Assembly: GCF_002797535.1 (NCBI RefSeq)
Contig: NZ_PGFD01000002.1
Span: 124,001-188,000, forward strand
DNA length: 64,000 nucleotides
Reading direction: 5' to 3'
Source of the DNA: Chryseobacterium geocarposphaerae
GTDB lineage: Bacteria; Bacteroidota; Bacteroidia; Flavobacteriales; Weeksellaceae
The notes under the pieces are model-generated. The model was not told where the DNA came from. It searched no databases and saw only the letters and a program-made list of their open reading frames with translations. A program made the translations under genes and the position numbers. Numbering within the stretch: the first letter of the stretch is position 1; the number at the start of each line of letters is the position of its first letter. Below are positions 17,234 through 27,694 of this stretch, piece after piece.

Positions 17234-18694
17234 TTATTTTTTCTTTTTCTTAGCTGGAGCTTTCTTAACAGCTGGTTTAGCTACAGTGATATCATTTTTC
17301 TTGTAAGTTTCCCACTCAGCACCTGAGATTGATCTTACGATAACTTTTCTATCAACTTGTCTTTCCGCATCAGAAGCTTTTGCAGAAACAGTAGCTTCTT
17401 GAGATCCGATACCGATAGACTTAAGAGTGTTAGGATTAATTCCTCTAGCCTCTAAAGCAGCAACTACAGCAGCAGCTCTTTGTCTTGATAAGTTCAAGTT
17501 ATAAGCAGCAGAACCTTTAGCATCTGTCATACCTACTACTAAGAAATTAGTTTCTTCTGCATCTTTAATAATTTGAGCAGCAGTATCTAACTTACCATTA
17601 GATTCTGGTCTGATAGTAGCCTTATTGAAGTCGAACAAGATATCTTTTAATGTTTTATTTACTACTTCAATGTCTGGTTTTTTTGGAGGAGGACATCCGT
17701 TGAACTCAGGAACACCTGGAACTGTAGGACAAGCATCATCTTTATCTAAGATACCGTCACCATCTGTATCTGGCCAAGGACAACCATTGTTTTCAGCAGG
17801 ACCTGCTACTGTAGGACAAGCATCATCTTTGTCGATAATACCATCACCATCTGTATCTGGCCAAGGACAACCGTTATTTTCTACCGGACCAGCAACATCA
17901 GGACACTGATCGTCTTTGTCTGGAATACCATCACCATCTGTATCAGGACATCCTTGGAATTCTGGTAAACCTGGTGTATCCGGGCAAAGATCATCTTTAT
18001 CTAGGATACCATCTTTATCTCTATCTCTGTTACCAAATCTAAAGTTCAAAGATGCTGAAGCCTGCCAGAAGTTAGCATAATTTGCTTTATCTCCAGGAGT
18101 TGAAACGTAATCTCCCTGAACTCCTAAACCGAAGTTTTTAGTTACCCAGAAATTAACACCTGCACCTGTAGAAACTGTAAAGTGATTAGCTTTACCATTC
18201 TCGTTACCATCAGTTGTTGCAACTACTCCATTAGCATCTGTTCTTGGGAAAGTAAGAGAAGTATAGTCATGTCTTAAATAGTTAGCACCTACTCTTAAAT
18301 ATGGATCGAACCAAGATTCTTCATTCCATAAAAGACCTGCTGCTTTAGCCTGGAAACCAAGACCTGTCATCAACATGAATTCTTTACCCATGTTAAATCT
18401 TTTGTTCTCAACATTTCCTACAGAAGTCTGCCAGTCGATAACTAAACCTTTACCAATGTTTCTAGCTACGATAAGCTTTGACAATGGTGGAGTAATAGAG
18501 AAGTTGTTCATATTGAACATTGTCTTCGTCAAATTATTAGCAGAGAACGTATTACTGAAGTTACCTCTTTGTGCCAAATGGTTCTCCGCGTGAGCACCAA
18601 CTCCGATCAACCAAGGATTGTTGGTCGTCTGAGCGAACACAGTAGAAGCAACAGTAAGCGCCAATGCTGAAATTCCTAATTTTAGATTTTTCAT
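17234..18694 (-). CDS. OmpA family outer-membrane protein with TSP3 repeats
   Basis: This 486-residue protein is a major outer-membrane porin-like anchor. It has a signal peptide (about 1-21, ending VFAQ), a beta-barrel of about 200 residues, then four calcium-binding thrombospondin type 3 units (DxDxDGxxDxxD type, about 226-335, each ending with a CP motif). An OmpA C-terminal peptidoglycan-binding domain (about 346-455) carries NLNLSRQRAAAVVAALEARG, and a lysine-rich tail ends in AKKKKK. The last domain should hold the protein to peptidoglycan while the repeats act as a calcium-stiffened spacer. Promoter (TTTG, 20 bases, TTATTTTG) and terminator are both clear, as expected for an abundant protein. 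Confidence 0.95.
   Translation of the reverse strand: MKNLKLGISALALTVASTVFAQTTNNPWLIGVGAHAENHLAQRGNFSNTFSANNLTKTMFNMNNFSITPPLSKLIVARNIGKGLVIDWQTSVGNVENKRFNMGKEFMLMTGLGFQAKAAGLLWNEESWFDPYLRVGANYLRHDYTSLTFPRTDANGVVATTDGNENGKANHFTVSTGAGVNFWVTKNFGLGVQGDYVSTPGDKANYANFWQASASLNFRFGNRDRDKDGILDKDDLCPDTPGLPEFQGCPDTDGDGIPDKDDQCPDVAGPVENNGCPWPDTDGDGIIDKDDACPTVAGPAENNGCPWPDTDGDGILDKDDACPTVPGVPEFNGCPPPKKPDIEVVNKTLKDILFDFNKATIRPESNGKLDTAAQIIKDAEETNFLVVGMTDAKGSAAYNLNLSRQRAAAVVAALEARGINPNTLKSIGIGSQEATVSAKASDAERQVDRKVIVRSISGAEWETYKKNDITVAKPAVKKAPAKKKKK
17724..17897 (-). repeat. Tandem 87-base repeat units encoding TSP3 modules
   Basis: Two near-identical 87-base units (GTAGGACAAG occurs at 17724 and again at 17811) encode 29-residue modules DTDGDGIxDKDDACP plus a linker AGPxENNGCPWP. 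Flanking units at about 17650 and 17950 are more diverged. Copy number of such repeats can change by slippage. Confidence 0.8.
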
Positions 18695-18723
18695 AGAATT
18701 AAATGATTAAATAATTGATAATG

Positions 18724-18755
18724 CAAAATAAATATAATTTTTCTTTATATACAAA
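18724..18755 (-). promoter_or_regulatory. Promoter of the OmpA gene
   Basis: The minus strand has -33 TTTG (18755-18752), a spacer of 20 bases, and TTATTTTG (18731-18724, one mismatch to TAnnTTTG). It lies 30 bases before the ATG. Confidence 0.65.
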
Positions 18756-18771
18756 GTTTTTTAGATGATTT

Positions 18772-19230
18772 TTAACTTTTCTTTAATATTCTATCCAGGT
18801 TTCGTTTATTTTCTCTATCTTTTATGCTTTCCCTTTTATCAAACAGTTTTTTCCCTCTGCCTAAAGCAATTAAGACCTTTGCTTTTCCCTTGTCGTTGAT
18901 ATATAACTTTAAAGGAATTATTGTATTTCCTGCATCCTTTAACTTTTTCTCAAGTTTTTGCAATTCTTTTTTGTGCAAGAGCAATTTCCGTTCCCTTTTT
19001 GTTTTGTGATTATAAAAAGTTCCCAATTTATACTCATCAATCATCATATTAATAATGTATAATTCCCTGTCAATAAACTGACAGAACGATTCTGCGATGG
19101 AAGCTTTGGATGAGCGTAAAGATTTTATTTCTGTACCTGTTAAAACCATTCCCGCTTCATATTCTTCAAGAATTTCATACTCGAATCTAGCTCTTCTATT
19201 TACTATATTGACTGTTTTTTCAATCTTCAT
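18772..19230 (-). CDS. smpB: SsrA-binding protein SmpB
   Basis: SmpB binds tmRNA and brings it to stalled ribosomes for trans-translation. The ATG at 19230 (MKIEKTVNIVNRRARFEYEI) gives the usual 152-residue length; the in-frame start at 19284 would add an untypical 18-residue leader. Family marks are EEYEAGMVLTGTEIKSLR, the RNA-binding segment KTKRERKLLLHKKELQKL, IIPLKLYINDKGKAKVLIALGRGKKLFDKR and the basic tail ENKRNLDRILKKS. It is a single gene. The tmRNA gene itself is not visible in this window. Confidence 0.95.
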   Translation of the reverse strand: MKIEKTVNIVNRRARFEYEILEEYEAGMVLTGTEIKSLRSSKASIAESFCQFIDRELYIINMMIDEYKLGTFYNHKTKRERKLLLHKKELQKLEKKLKDAGNTIIPLKLYINDKGKAKVLIALGRGKKLFDKRESIKDRENKRNLDRILKKS

Positions 19231-19361
19231 TTTTAAAAAATTCTTATAAGAAATTATAAAATTTAATATCGCTACACCAATCAATCATTAGGCCATACTC
19301 TGAACTCAGCATATATATTAAATTTAATTGATGAAATATATAAAAAATACGTTATATTTAA

Positions 19362-21056
<1,695 letters not shown>

Positions 21057-21076
21057 TATCTCAAGTCATATTAAAT

Positions 21077-21109
21077 AAAAAATTCCTCAAATTAATTTGA
21101 GGAATTTTT
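21077..21109 (+). terminator. Terminator after the ABC-F gene
   Basis: A perfect hairpin ATTCCTCAAATT/AATTTGAGGAAT is preceded by A-rich and followed by TTTTTATTTTT sequence, so it works for the + strand. Its core is almost the same as in the terminator at 22187. Confidence 0.9.
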
Positions 21110-21126
21110 ATTTTTAAAGAAAAAAA

Positions 21127-22152
21127 ATGAAAGCCATCTATTTTATATTTATATTTTCCTTGTTTTCTTGTCAGGAAAAAATTAAGTTCAATATGCCCGA
21201 ATATGATGATGTAATGATGACTTCAAATTCCTATAATCTTCCCTTTAATGTAAATTTTACTCAGGAGACTTTACCGAAAGGGCTGAAAAGGTTTGAACAG
21301 AAACAAAATAATGAACTTTTAAATATTTTAGAATACGACCATCAGGGAAATCTCATCTTCAAATATTATAGACAATTTGTAAGCGAAATCTGGAACGGAA
21401 AATTTCTAACAATTATTGAGCGTAATTTCTACAATAATAAAAACCAATTAACAAAAACAATTGTTTTAAATTCTAATACAGGATCAAGCGAAAATGAATA
21501 CGATTACGATTCTGAAGGAAACTTGATTCTAGTAAAAACAAGAGGGTTACCAGCATATGGCAACAACAATAATCCTTGGAGGTATATCGAAAATTTAATT
21601 ACAATTAATGATTTTGATGCAGATAAAAATGTAATTAAGGTTGACAAAAACATAAATTATAACTCATTAATTTATAAATATGACTTTAATAAAAAACAAG
21701 TAACTACCTACTTTAAAAATCAGGAACCAGATCAAAATTTTTATATTGTTTATAATTTTAATTCTTTAAACCAACTGATTTCCAAAACAGCTTTTGATGG
21801 AAATTCAGTTAATTACTCCAATTCTTATTTCATTGAATATAATGGTAATAAAAAATTAACTAAAGAATATGATGATGAGAAAAATACAACTCAAACAACA
21901 AATGAATTTAAAGAAAACCTATTCACAATTATTGAAACTATTAACACTGAATTTCACTTTAAACAAAAAAGAAAATATTTTGGAAAAACCTTAATTTCTG
22001 ACGATAGTTTTACCGAAAACAACAATGAAAAAACATTGGAAAAATATGATCTTGATGAATATAATATTCCGACAAAGATGACTCATGAAACCAATGGAAA
22101 AATTGATTCCGAAGCTTCTTTTTTGAATAAATATGAATTTTTCAAAAATTAA
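21127..22152 (+). CDS. Lipoprotein with RHS/YD-like repeats
   Basis: No function can be assigned. The 341-residue product starts with a lipoprotein signal peptide and lipobox LFSC (Cys15), so it should be anchored in the membrane and exported. The rest consists of short tandem beta-type units with the pattern aromatic-Asp-x-x-Gly/Asn-x-Leu/Ile (for example YDHQGNLIFKYY, YDSEGNLILVKT, FNSLNQLISKT), reminiscent of YD/RHS repeats. The gene is notably AT-rich and lies between two look-alike terminators (21077 and 22187), only 18 bases after the first. It has no evident promoter of its own, so it may be expressed by readthrough. Confidence 0.7.
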   Translation: MKAIYFIFIFSLFSCQEKIKFNMPEYDDVMMTSNSYNLPFNVNFTQETLPKGLKRFEQKQNNELLNILEYDHQGNLIFKYYRQFVSEIWNGKFLTIIERNFYNNKNQLTKTIVLNSNTGSSENEYDYDSEGNLILVKTRGLPAYGNNNNPWRYIENLITINDFDADKNVIKVDKNINYNSLIYKYDFNKKQVTTYFKNQEPDQNFYIVYNFNSLNQLISKTAFDGNSVNYSNSYFIEYNGNKKLTKEYDDEKNTTQTTNEFKENLFTIIETINTEFHFKQKRKYFGKTLISDDSFTENNNEKTLEKYDLDEYNIPTKMTHETNGKIDSEASFLNKYEFFKN

Positions 22153-22186
22153 GCTTTGCCAGATTCCTAGAAATTAATTGAAAAAT

Positions 22187-22214
22187 AAAAATCTCCAAAT
22201 TAATTTGGAGATTT
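22187..22214. terminator. Bidirectional terminator between convergent genes
   Basis: AAAATCTCCAAATT pairs perfectly with AATTTGGAGATTTT. T-rich flanks exist on both strands, so it can end both the lipoprotein gene (+) and the M48 protease gene (-). Confidence 0.9.
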
Positions 22215-22238
22215 TACTTCTTAATTATTGATATAAGA

Positions 22239-23054
22239 CTATTTCGTCAGTTTAGTTTTAGGTAAAGAAACTGTTCCTGGATCTTTCCAAAGCCCATCTT
22301 TTTCAGCACGCTTTTTTACCGCTTCAGCTCTTTTATTGCTATCGGGGTGAGAGTTAAACATTTTCTCAAATCCTGTTTGCGTCGCTCCACCTTCAGAAAG
22401 CAAAGCCAATTTTTTAAACGCCGTGTAAGCTCCTACTACATTATATTTATTCGTTTTCATGAAATTGTAGGAATATGTATCTGCTTCGGATTCTTGTTTT
22501 TTGCTGTGAGAAGCATCAAGGAAAGCATTAGCCATTTTTCCGATCTGCCCGTCATTCAGGGTTGCCACAGTGTTTGAAGCTGAAGAAGCAGCATCTAAAG
22601 CTGCCGCTTTTAAGTAAGCAGATTTCATGGCATCTTTTGTATCCTGATTTTTTACATGGCCGATTTCATGACCGATTACAGCTAATAACTCTTCATCCGT
22701 CATAATATCCATTAACGATGAAAATACACGTACACTTCCGTCTGCACACGCAAAAGCATTAATATCTTTTACCAAATAAACTTTATAATTCAGATTAAGA
22801 CCATCCTGACTTTTATGCTTTCCGAAAAGTTTATTTAGCCTGATTGTATAAGGATCTTTCGGACCTGCTACTTTATTATTTTTATCCATCCATTCAACAG
22901 ATTCTTTGGATAATTTAATAGCATCCTCGTTGGTAAAAGTAAGAGCTTTTGCTCCGTTAGAAATAACCCCTGCCGCTTTTCCTAAATTGATTTTTTGCGC
23001 ATTAACCGAGTGCATTGCCCCAATGAACATCAGGCAGAATACAGTTTTTTTCAT
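22239..23054 (-). CDS. M48 family metallopeptidase
   Basis: This is a 271-residue secreted zinc protease related to the soluble M48 (BepA/LoiP-like) group. The signal peptide is about 1-19 (ending SVNA). The zinc site HEIGH is found in AVIGHEIGHVKNQ (about 128-140), with the third ligand in QESEADTYSYNFM (about 186-198). The C-terminal segment FNSHPDSNKRAEAVKKRA is the usual ending for peptidases of this type. Such proteins help quality control of outer-membrane proteins. Its promoter is TACCTTCG at 23079-23086, with TTC at the -33 position. Confidence 0.9.
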   Translation of the reverse strand: MKKTVFCLMFIGAMHSVNAQKINLGKAAGVISNGAKALTFTNEDAIKLSKESVEWMDKNNKVAGPKDPYTIRLNKLFGKHKSQDGLNLNYKVYLVKDINAFACADGSVRVFSSLMDIMTDEELLAVIGHEIGHVKNQDTKDAMKSAYLKAAALDAASSASNTVATLNDGQIGKMANAFLDASHSKKQESEADTYSYNFMKTNKYNVVGAYTAFKKLALLSEGGATQTGFEKMFNSHPDSNKRAEAVKKRAEKDGLWKDPGTVSLPKTKLTK

Positions 23055-23078
23055 AATTGTTATTTTAAATTTGGACCG

Positions 23079-23086
23079 CGAAGGTA
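23079..23086 (-). promoter_or_regulatory. Promoter -7 element of the M48 gene
   Basis: The minus strand reads TACCTTCG, one mismatch to TAnnTTTG and identical to the element before the glucosidase gene at 2589. A TTC lies 20 bases upstream at the -33 position. Confidence 0.5.
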
Positions 23087-23175
23087 GTTATTTTTAAGAT
23101 AATTTGAATGTTAAAATTTCAAAACTGTGATTTGAATGTATTTTTTTTATCTTAGGCTTTTAAAACTTTTTTCCC

Positions 23176-23183
23176 TATTTTTG
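23176..23183 (+). promoter_or_regulatory. Promoter -7 element very close to the recJ start
   Basis: TATTTTTG is an exact TAnnTTTG match that ends four bases before the recJ ATG at 23188. Transcription would then begin at or next to the start codon, so a leaderless mRNA is likely. Confidence 0.6.
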
Positions 23184-23187
23184 TAAG

Positions 23188-24903
23188 ATGAGTCAAAAAT
23201 GGATTTACAAGCCTGAACCGGATGAAGATATTGTAGACAGATTAAGTTCGTCACTTGGTTTTGGAACTTTTGAATCTAAGCTTCTCGTTTTGAGAGGTAT
23301 TGACAATTATCAAAAGGCCCGAGAATTCTTCAAACCGAATCTTAACGACATTCACAATCCATTTTTAATGGCCGATATGCAAAAAGCTGTTGAGCGTATT
23401 GCTACCGCTATTGAAAATGGTGAAAAAATATTAGTATATGGTGATTACGACGTAGACGGAACTACGGCTGTAGCACTGATGTATCTTTACCTCAGCAAAA
23501 TTGTTGAGAAAAAATATTTAGACTATTATATTCCCGACAGAAATTCTGAAGGATATGGAATTTCAACTGAAGGTATTGACTTTGCTAAAGAAAATGGTTT
23601 TTCTTTAATCATTGCTCTTGATTGTGGAATCAAAGCCTTGGATATGATAAGCTATGCTCAGAACCTGGATATTGATTTTATCATTTGTGATCACCACTTA
23701 CCAGGAGAAGAAATTCCGAATGCTGTTGCTGTTCTAGATCCGAAAAGAAGCGACTGTCGTTATCCTTTCAAAGAACTTTCAGGTTGTGGAGTTGGTTTCA
23801 AACTTTGCCAAGGTTTGAATACTATCTATAAAATTCCCGAAACTGAGCTGTTTGAACTAACAGATTTGTTAGCGATTTCTATCGCTGCAGATATTGTTTC
23901 TATGACAGGTGAAAACCGGGTTTTAGCCAAAATGGGACTTAAAGTTTTACGCAAAACTAGAAACTTAGGTTTAAGATTGTTAATTCCTGAAGATAAATTA
24001 TCTCACTTTGAAATTTCAAATATTGTTTTTGAAATTGCTCCTAAAATAAATGCTGCCGGAAGAATTTCTCATGGTAAGGCTGCTGTAGAGCTAATGGTGT
24101 CGGATAATTTAAAACATGCTCATCAGATAGTGAGCGATATCATGAACCTCAATGATGAAAGAAGAGAGCTTGATATGAACTCTACTCTTTCTGCACTTAA
24201 TCAGATTATAGAATCTCAACAGCAGACAAAACACAGCACTATTGTTTATCATCCTGAATGGAACAAAGGGGTAATCGGAATTGTAGCTTCCCGACTGATC
24301 GAAACGTATTATAAGCCTACTCTGGTTTTTACTGACGGTAATAATGGGGAAATGGTAGCCTCCGCAAGATCCGTTTCAGATTTTGACGTACATGAGGCGC
24401 TGGATATGTGCTCAGAATATTTTTTAAAATTCGGAGGACATCATGCTGCAGCAGGCCTTTCGATGGAAAAAGATAAATTTGAAGCTTTCAAGGAAAAATT
24501 TGAAAAAGTAGTTTCAGAAAAAATCAAGGAGCATCAGAAAGAACCTTCTATCAGTATTGATACGGAAATTCAGATTGAAGATATCAACCGTGAATTCATC
24601 AATTTTCATAGGAAACTGGCTCCTTTCGGACCTCACAATATGAAACCTATATTTTCCATGACTAACCAGAAACTTTCCGGTTATCTAAAAACAATGGGAA
24701 AAGATAATAATCATCTTAAGTTTTACATCAGACAGGAATCTACTAACAGAAATATAGAGTGTGTAGGTTTTAAACTAGGGCAATTTGCTGAGGAATTTAA
24801 GAATAAAAGCTTTGATATTGCCTTTACATTAGAAGAAAACCACTGGAAAGGAAACGTGACTCATTATTTAAATATTAAAGACGTAAAGTTCAGAGATAAT
24901 TAA
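23188..24903 (+). CDS. recJ: Single-stranded-DNA-specific exonuclease RecJ
   Basis: RecJ degrades single-stranded DNA 5' to 3' in recombination and mismatch repair. The 571-residue protein is complete: motif I VYGDYDVDGTTA (84-94), the DHH motif in CDHHLPGEE (about 171-179), the second metal-binding segment ALDCG (about 145), and the DHHA1 domain with GGHHAAAGLSM (about 417-427). A C-terminal OB-like domain follows. The length matches RecJ of Bacteroidota. The start MSQKWIYKPEPDED is typical of the family, which means the promoter at 23176 sits almost on the start codon. It is followed closely by nadD. Confidence 0.97.
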   Translation: MSQKWIYKPEPDEDIVDRLSSSLGFGTFESKLLVLRGIDNYQKAREFFKPNLNDIHNPFLMADMQKAVERIATAIENGEKILVYGDYDVDGTTAVALMYLYLSKIVEKKYLDYYIPDRNSEGYGISTEGIDFAKENGFSLIIALDCGIKALDMISYAQNLDIDFIICDHHLPGEEIPNAVAVLDPKRSDCRYPFKELSGCGVGFKLCQGLNTIYKIPETELFELTDLLAISIAADIVSMTGENRVLAKMGLKVLRKTRNLGLRLLIPEDKLSHFEISNIVFEIAPKINAAGRISHGKAAVELMVSDNLKHAHQIVSDIMNLNDERRELDMNSTLSALNQIIESQQQTKHSTIVYHPEWNKGVIGIVASRLIETYYKPTLVFTDGNNGEMVASARSVSDFDVHEALDMCSEYFLKFGGHHAAAGLSMEKDKFEAFKEKFEKVVSEKIKEHQKEPSISIDTEIQIEDINREFINFHRKLAPFGPHNMKPIFSMTNQKLSGYLKTMGKDNNHLKFYIRQESTNRNIECVGFKLGQFAEEFKNKSFDIAFTLEENHWKGNVTHYLNIKDVKFRDN

Positions 24904-24921
24904 TCATTCATTGTGTTCACT

Positions 24922-25512
24922 ATGAAAAAAGTTGGTCTTTTCTTTGGCTCTTTTAATCCTATTCACATCGGTCATCTGATTCTTGCCAATTATATTTTAG
25001 AGAATTCAGATATGAATGAAGTCTGGTTTGTGGTGAGCCCTCAAAATCCTTTTAAGGACAAAAAGACGCTGTTGAATGATCATAACAGGCTTGATATGGT
25101 AGAACTGGCTCTTAAAAACTATCCCAATATTAAAGCTTCGAATGTTGAGTTTTCTCTTCCAAAACCAAGCTATACGATCGATACTTTGGCCTATCTTAAT
25201 GAAAAATACCCTAAGTATTCCTTCAGCCTGATTATGGGAGAAGATAATTTAAAGAGTCTTCACAAATGGAAAAATGCAGATTATCTGATCAAAAACTACC
25301 ATATTATCGTATATCCAAGAGTTTCTGAAGGTGAAGGTGAAGCAAAAGCTTCAGCATATCAAAATCATGAAAATATATCTTTGATCAAAGCCCCTATTAT
25401 AGAGATTTCTGCTACTGAAATCCGCAATATGATCAAAGAAAACAAAAATGTAAGACCGATGCTTCCGCCTGAAGTTTTTGAGTATCTGGATGGCAGTAGT
25501 TTTTATAAATAG
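24922..25512 (+). CDS. nadD: Nicotinate-nucleotide adenylyltransferase NadD
   Basis: NadD joins ATP and nicotinate mononucleotide in NAD synthesis. The 196-residue protein has the nucleotidyltransferase signature GLFFGSFNPIHIGHL (about 4-18, with the Asn/His pair of the HxGH motif) and the late segment EISATEIRNMI that corresponds to the ISSTxxR loop. The ATG at 24922 gives the usual MKKVGLFFGSF start; a GTG in frame at 24913 is less likely. It follows recJ by 18 bases, so both could share the recJ transcript. The gene order recJ-nadD may be a local feature; no pathway link is known. Confidence 0.95.
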   Translation: MKKVGLFFGSFNPIHIGHLILANYILENSDMNEVWFVVSPQNPFKDKKTLLNDHNRLDMVELALKNYPNIKASNVEFSLPKPSYTIDTLAYLNEKYPKYSFSLIMGEDNLKSLHKWKNADYLIKNYHIIVYPRVSEGEGEAKASAYQNHENISLIKAPIIEISATEIRNMIKENKNVRPMLPPEVFEYLDGSSFYK

Positions 25513-25529
25513 AAGTTAGACAAATTGTA

Positions 25530-25868
25530 ATGGATTTTCTCGAAAAAATTTTCGCAAAATATAGCCAAGAACAAGTTATTAAATGGTTTAGACGAATTTG
25601 TTTAGCCGAAGCATTATCATGGTTCTTTCTTTTTACGGCCATGATCTGGATTCGTGTTGATCCGCATGGCATCATCCCCATTGTTTATATCAGTACTATA
25701 GGCAGTATTCATGGACTATTTTTTACATTGTACCTGATATTTTTACCTTCTATGAGAAAAATATTTGCTTGGGATGATGAAGATTTTGTATTTTCTTTAA
25801 TCTCCGCTTTTTTTCCTTTTGCCACGATTTGGATTGATAAAAAATTGGCTCGTTTTGACAGAGAATAA
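25530..25868 (+). CDS. DUF3817 family membrane protein
   Basis: This is a 112-residue integral membrane protein of the DUF3817 (YdzA-like) family. Three hydrophobic segments lie near 24-41, 48-70 and 84-102. The FRRICLAEALSWFFLF start and the GSIHGLFFTLYLIFL centre are typical. No enzymatic motif is present and no role is established. It follows nadD by 17 bases, which suggests the same transcript (recJ-nadD-DUF3817), and it ends at a clear terminator. Confidence 0.85.
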   Translation: MDFLEKIFAKYSQEQVIKWFRRICLAEALSWFFLFTAMIWIRVDPHGIIPIVYISTIGSIHGLFFTLYLIFLPSMRKIFAWDDEDFVFSLISAFFPFATIWIDKKLARFDRE

Positions 25869-25877
25869 TATTGAACA

Positions 25878-25905
25878 AAAAAGGACCTCATCGGTCCTTT
25901 TTTTA
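25878..25905. terminator. Bidirectional terminator
   Basis: AAAAAAGGACC pairs with GGTCCTTTTTT around a TCATC loop. It lies between the convergent DUF3817 and lipoprotein genes and can serve both strands. Confidence 0.9.
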
Positions 25906-25924
25906 TTAAATGTTCTGACAACTT

Positions 25925-27694
25925 TTAATTATCTCTGATAACGTGTCCTGTTACAGAAAGCGTATGATTTCCTGTAGAATTGGTGTAGGTTCCATTGATT
26001 GTAAAATCAATATATTGCCCTATTGCTCCAAAATTACTTATTTGTAATGTTAAAGTACTTCCAGAAGATGGGATTCCATTTGGTGACGAGCCACTTCCTA
26101 TCACATCTAGATAATTGAACGTATTATAAGTTCCCACACCCGATATATTTGGAACTATCATTTGAAAGCCTCCTAATGCTGAATTTGGAGGATAACAGGT
26201 AACCACCATAGCATTTGTACTTGAAGAATATTCCGCGCCTATTGGAGGTAGCAGATTTTTAGATGATTGATTATCAAATTTATACATAATAAATTCACTT
26301 ATCCCAGTACAAACTGTTATATTTCCCAAATTAGTTGTTGCTGCTGTTGGTGTAACATTTATTTCTCCCGTAGATCGCATGTTTGCAGTATCAAAAGCTT
26401 CTAAAACAAACTGTTGTCCTGAATTACATGAATAAATATTGGCGCTGAACATACCGGTACTACTCACTGGCACTGAAACATACTGAAAATATGTTCCATT
26501 CACAACTTTTAGTGTTACAAATCCATCTGTTACATCTGCATTTGTACAGGTTTTAAGATTTCCTTGGATAATATAATTTGTTCCCGAAGGTGTTACCACA
26601 ATATCTGGTAAGACATAAAGATTACCCGCCGTAACTGGTGTAACAGTAGAGGTATAAACAATCGAATTACAGTTATCATACACTTTTAAAACTAAACTTT
26701 CACCAGCTGGGATAATACCTGTCACTACTCCATTATTGTCTGTAATACCTGCAACCTCGTAGGTTTGCGAATTTCTTTTAAGAGTAACTTTAGCATTAGC
26801 CAAAGGTTGCCCTGTATTGTTTTTTACTGTAACTTTTAATGTTGCTTGAGGAAGCTGTATATCGCAATTCCACCAAGAAAAATGGCTTACTGTTCCTACA
26901 TAAGTGTTTCCAACTTTTGTTACAGAACCTTCTTCATTCCACATTCCAGTGTTTTCGTTGTAAGACCATAAAGGAATTGTACTAGGCGATGTTGATGACT
27001 GTGACGCATCTATCGGCATGGTAATTTCAGCAGTGTGTCCAGTCGCAATTTGAAGATTTTGACCTGCACTTCCCGTTAATTGTACGTACAACATTCCAAA
27101 AGTTTCCATTATTCTTGCACTTCCGTTTGAACTCGTTGCCAAAAACGAACCCGGCATTAATTCATTTAAATAGGTATTAGAAGGCGCTAAATGATAAAGA
27201 GAAACACTTACACTTCCTGAATAAGCATTACCGTTGGCGTCTTTAAAACTACCATCAAATTTTACTTTTGTGCCGTCAGCAAGAGAAACCGTTGATGTTG
27301 CTCCAGAAGAAACCGTAGAAGTAAGCTTTTCCGGAATCATCATAATGTTTACACGATTCATCCCATTAGAAGGAACTAAAACTCGTGAAGCATTTATAAA
27401 ACCTGCTTTCGTTACTTTAATGTGGGCAAAATTTTCTTGGACAGAAGCATTTTTTAAGATAAAAAAACCTTTGTAATTAGTCGCAACCGAAGTTGTCCCA
27501 ATTTGCACTGTTGCTCCATAAATAGGAGTTCCATTTGTATCTAAAATGACACCTTGAAAGTCTTTTTGTGTTGTACTTCCAAAATTATAGTTTGATTGGG
27601 GATTTAAATTTTCGTTACCCGTTTCCACGAAAGACTCATCTTTACATGAAAATACCAACGATAACATTAAAAATAAAAAATAAAATTTCCTCAT
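25925..27694 (-). CDS. Lipoprotein with carboxypeptidase regulatory-like domains
   Basis: The 589-residue product has a lipoprotein signal with lipobox VFSC (Cys17). Residues about 47-115 form a CarboxypepD_reg-like beta-sandwich (FQGVILDTNGTPIYGATVQIG). The middle (about 120-290) resembles the FAM171-type extracellular region, ending in SHFSWWNCD, and a second Ig-like/regulatory domain starts near 300 (LKVTVKNNTGQPLANAKVTLK). The C-terminal 130 residues are beta-rich and unassigned. It is likely a surface-exposed structural or binding lipoprotein; no catalytic residues are visible. The gene is divergent from a TonB-type receptor with 320 bases between them. Confidence 0.75.
   Translation of the reverse strand: MRKFYFLFLMLSLVFSCKDESFVETGNENLNPQSNYNFGSTTQKDFQGVILDTNGTPIYGATVQIGTTSVATNYKGFFILKNASVQENFAHIKVTKAGFINASRVLVPSNGMNRVNIMMIPEKLTSTVSSGATSTVSLADGTKVKFDGSFKDANGNAYSGSVSVSLYHLAPSNTYLNELMPGSFLATSSNGSARIMETFGMLYVQLTGSAGQNLQIATGHTAEITMPIDASQSSTSPSTIPLWSYNENTGMWNEEGSVTKVGNTYVGTVSHFSWWNCDIQLPQATLKVTVKNNTGQPLANAKVTLKRNSQTYEVAGITDNNGVVTGIIPAGESLVLKVYDNCNSIVYTSTVTPVTAGNLYVLPDIVVTPSGTNYIIQGNLKTCTNADVTDGFVTLKVVNGTYFQYVSVPVSSTGMFSANIYSCNSGQQFVLEAFDTANMRSTGEINVTPTAATTNLGNITVCTGISEFIMYKFDNQSSKNLLPPIGAEYSSSTNAMVVTCYPPNSALGGFQMIVPNISGVGTYNTFNYLDVIGSGSSPNGIPSSGSTLTLQISNFGAIGQYIDFTINGTYTNSTGNHTLSVTGHVIRDN

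Noticed and set aside
17625..17909. Repetitive + strand open frame with Gly/Ser/Pro-rich product
   Set aside because: It is the reverse of the TSP3 repeats of the OmpA gene and has no independent support.
17690..17990. Regularly spaced repeats as CRISPR candidate
   Set aside because: They are in frame and encode calcium-binding modules of the OmpA protein.
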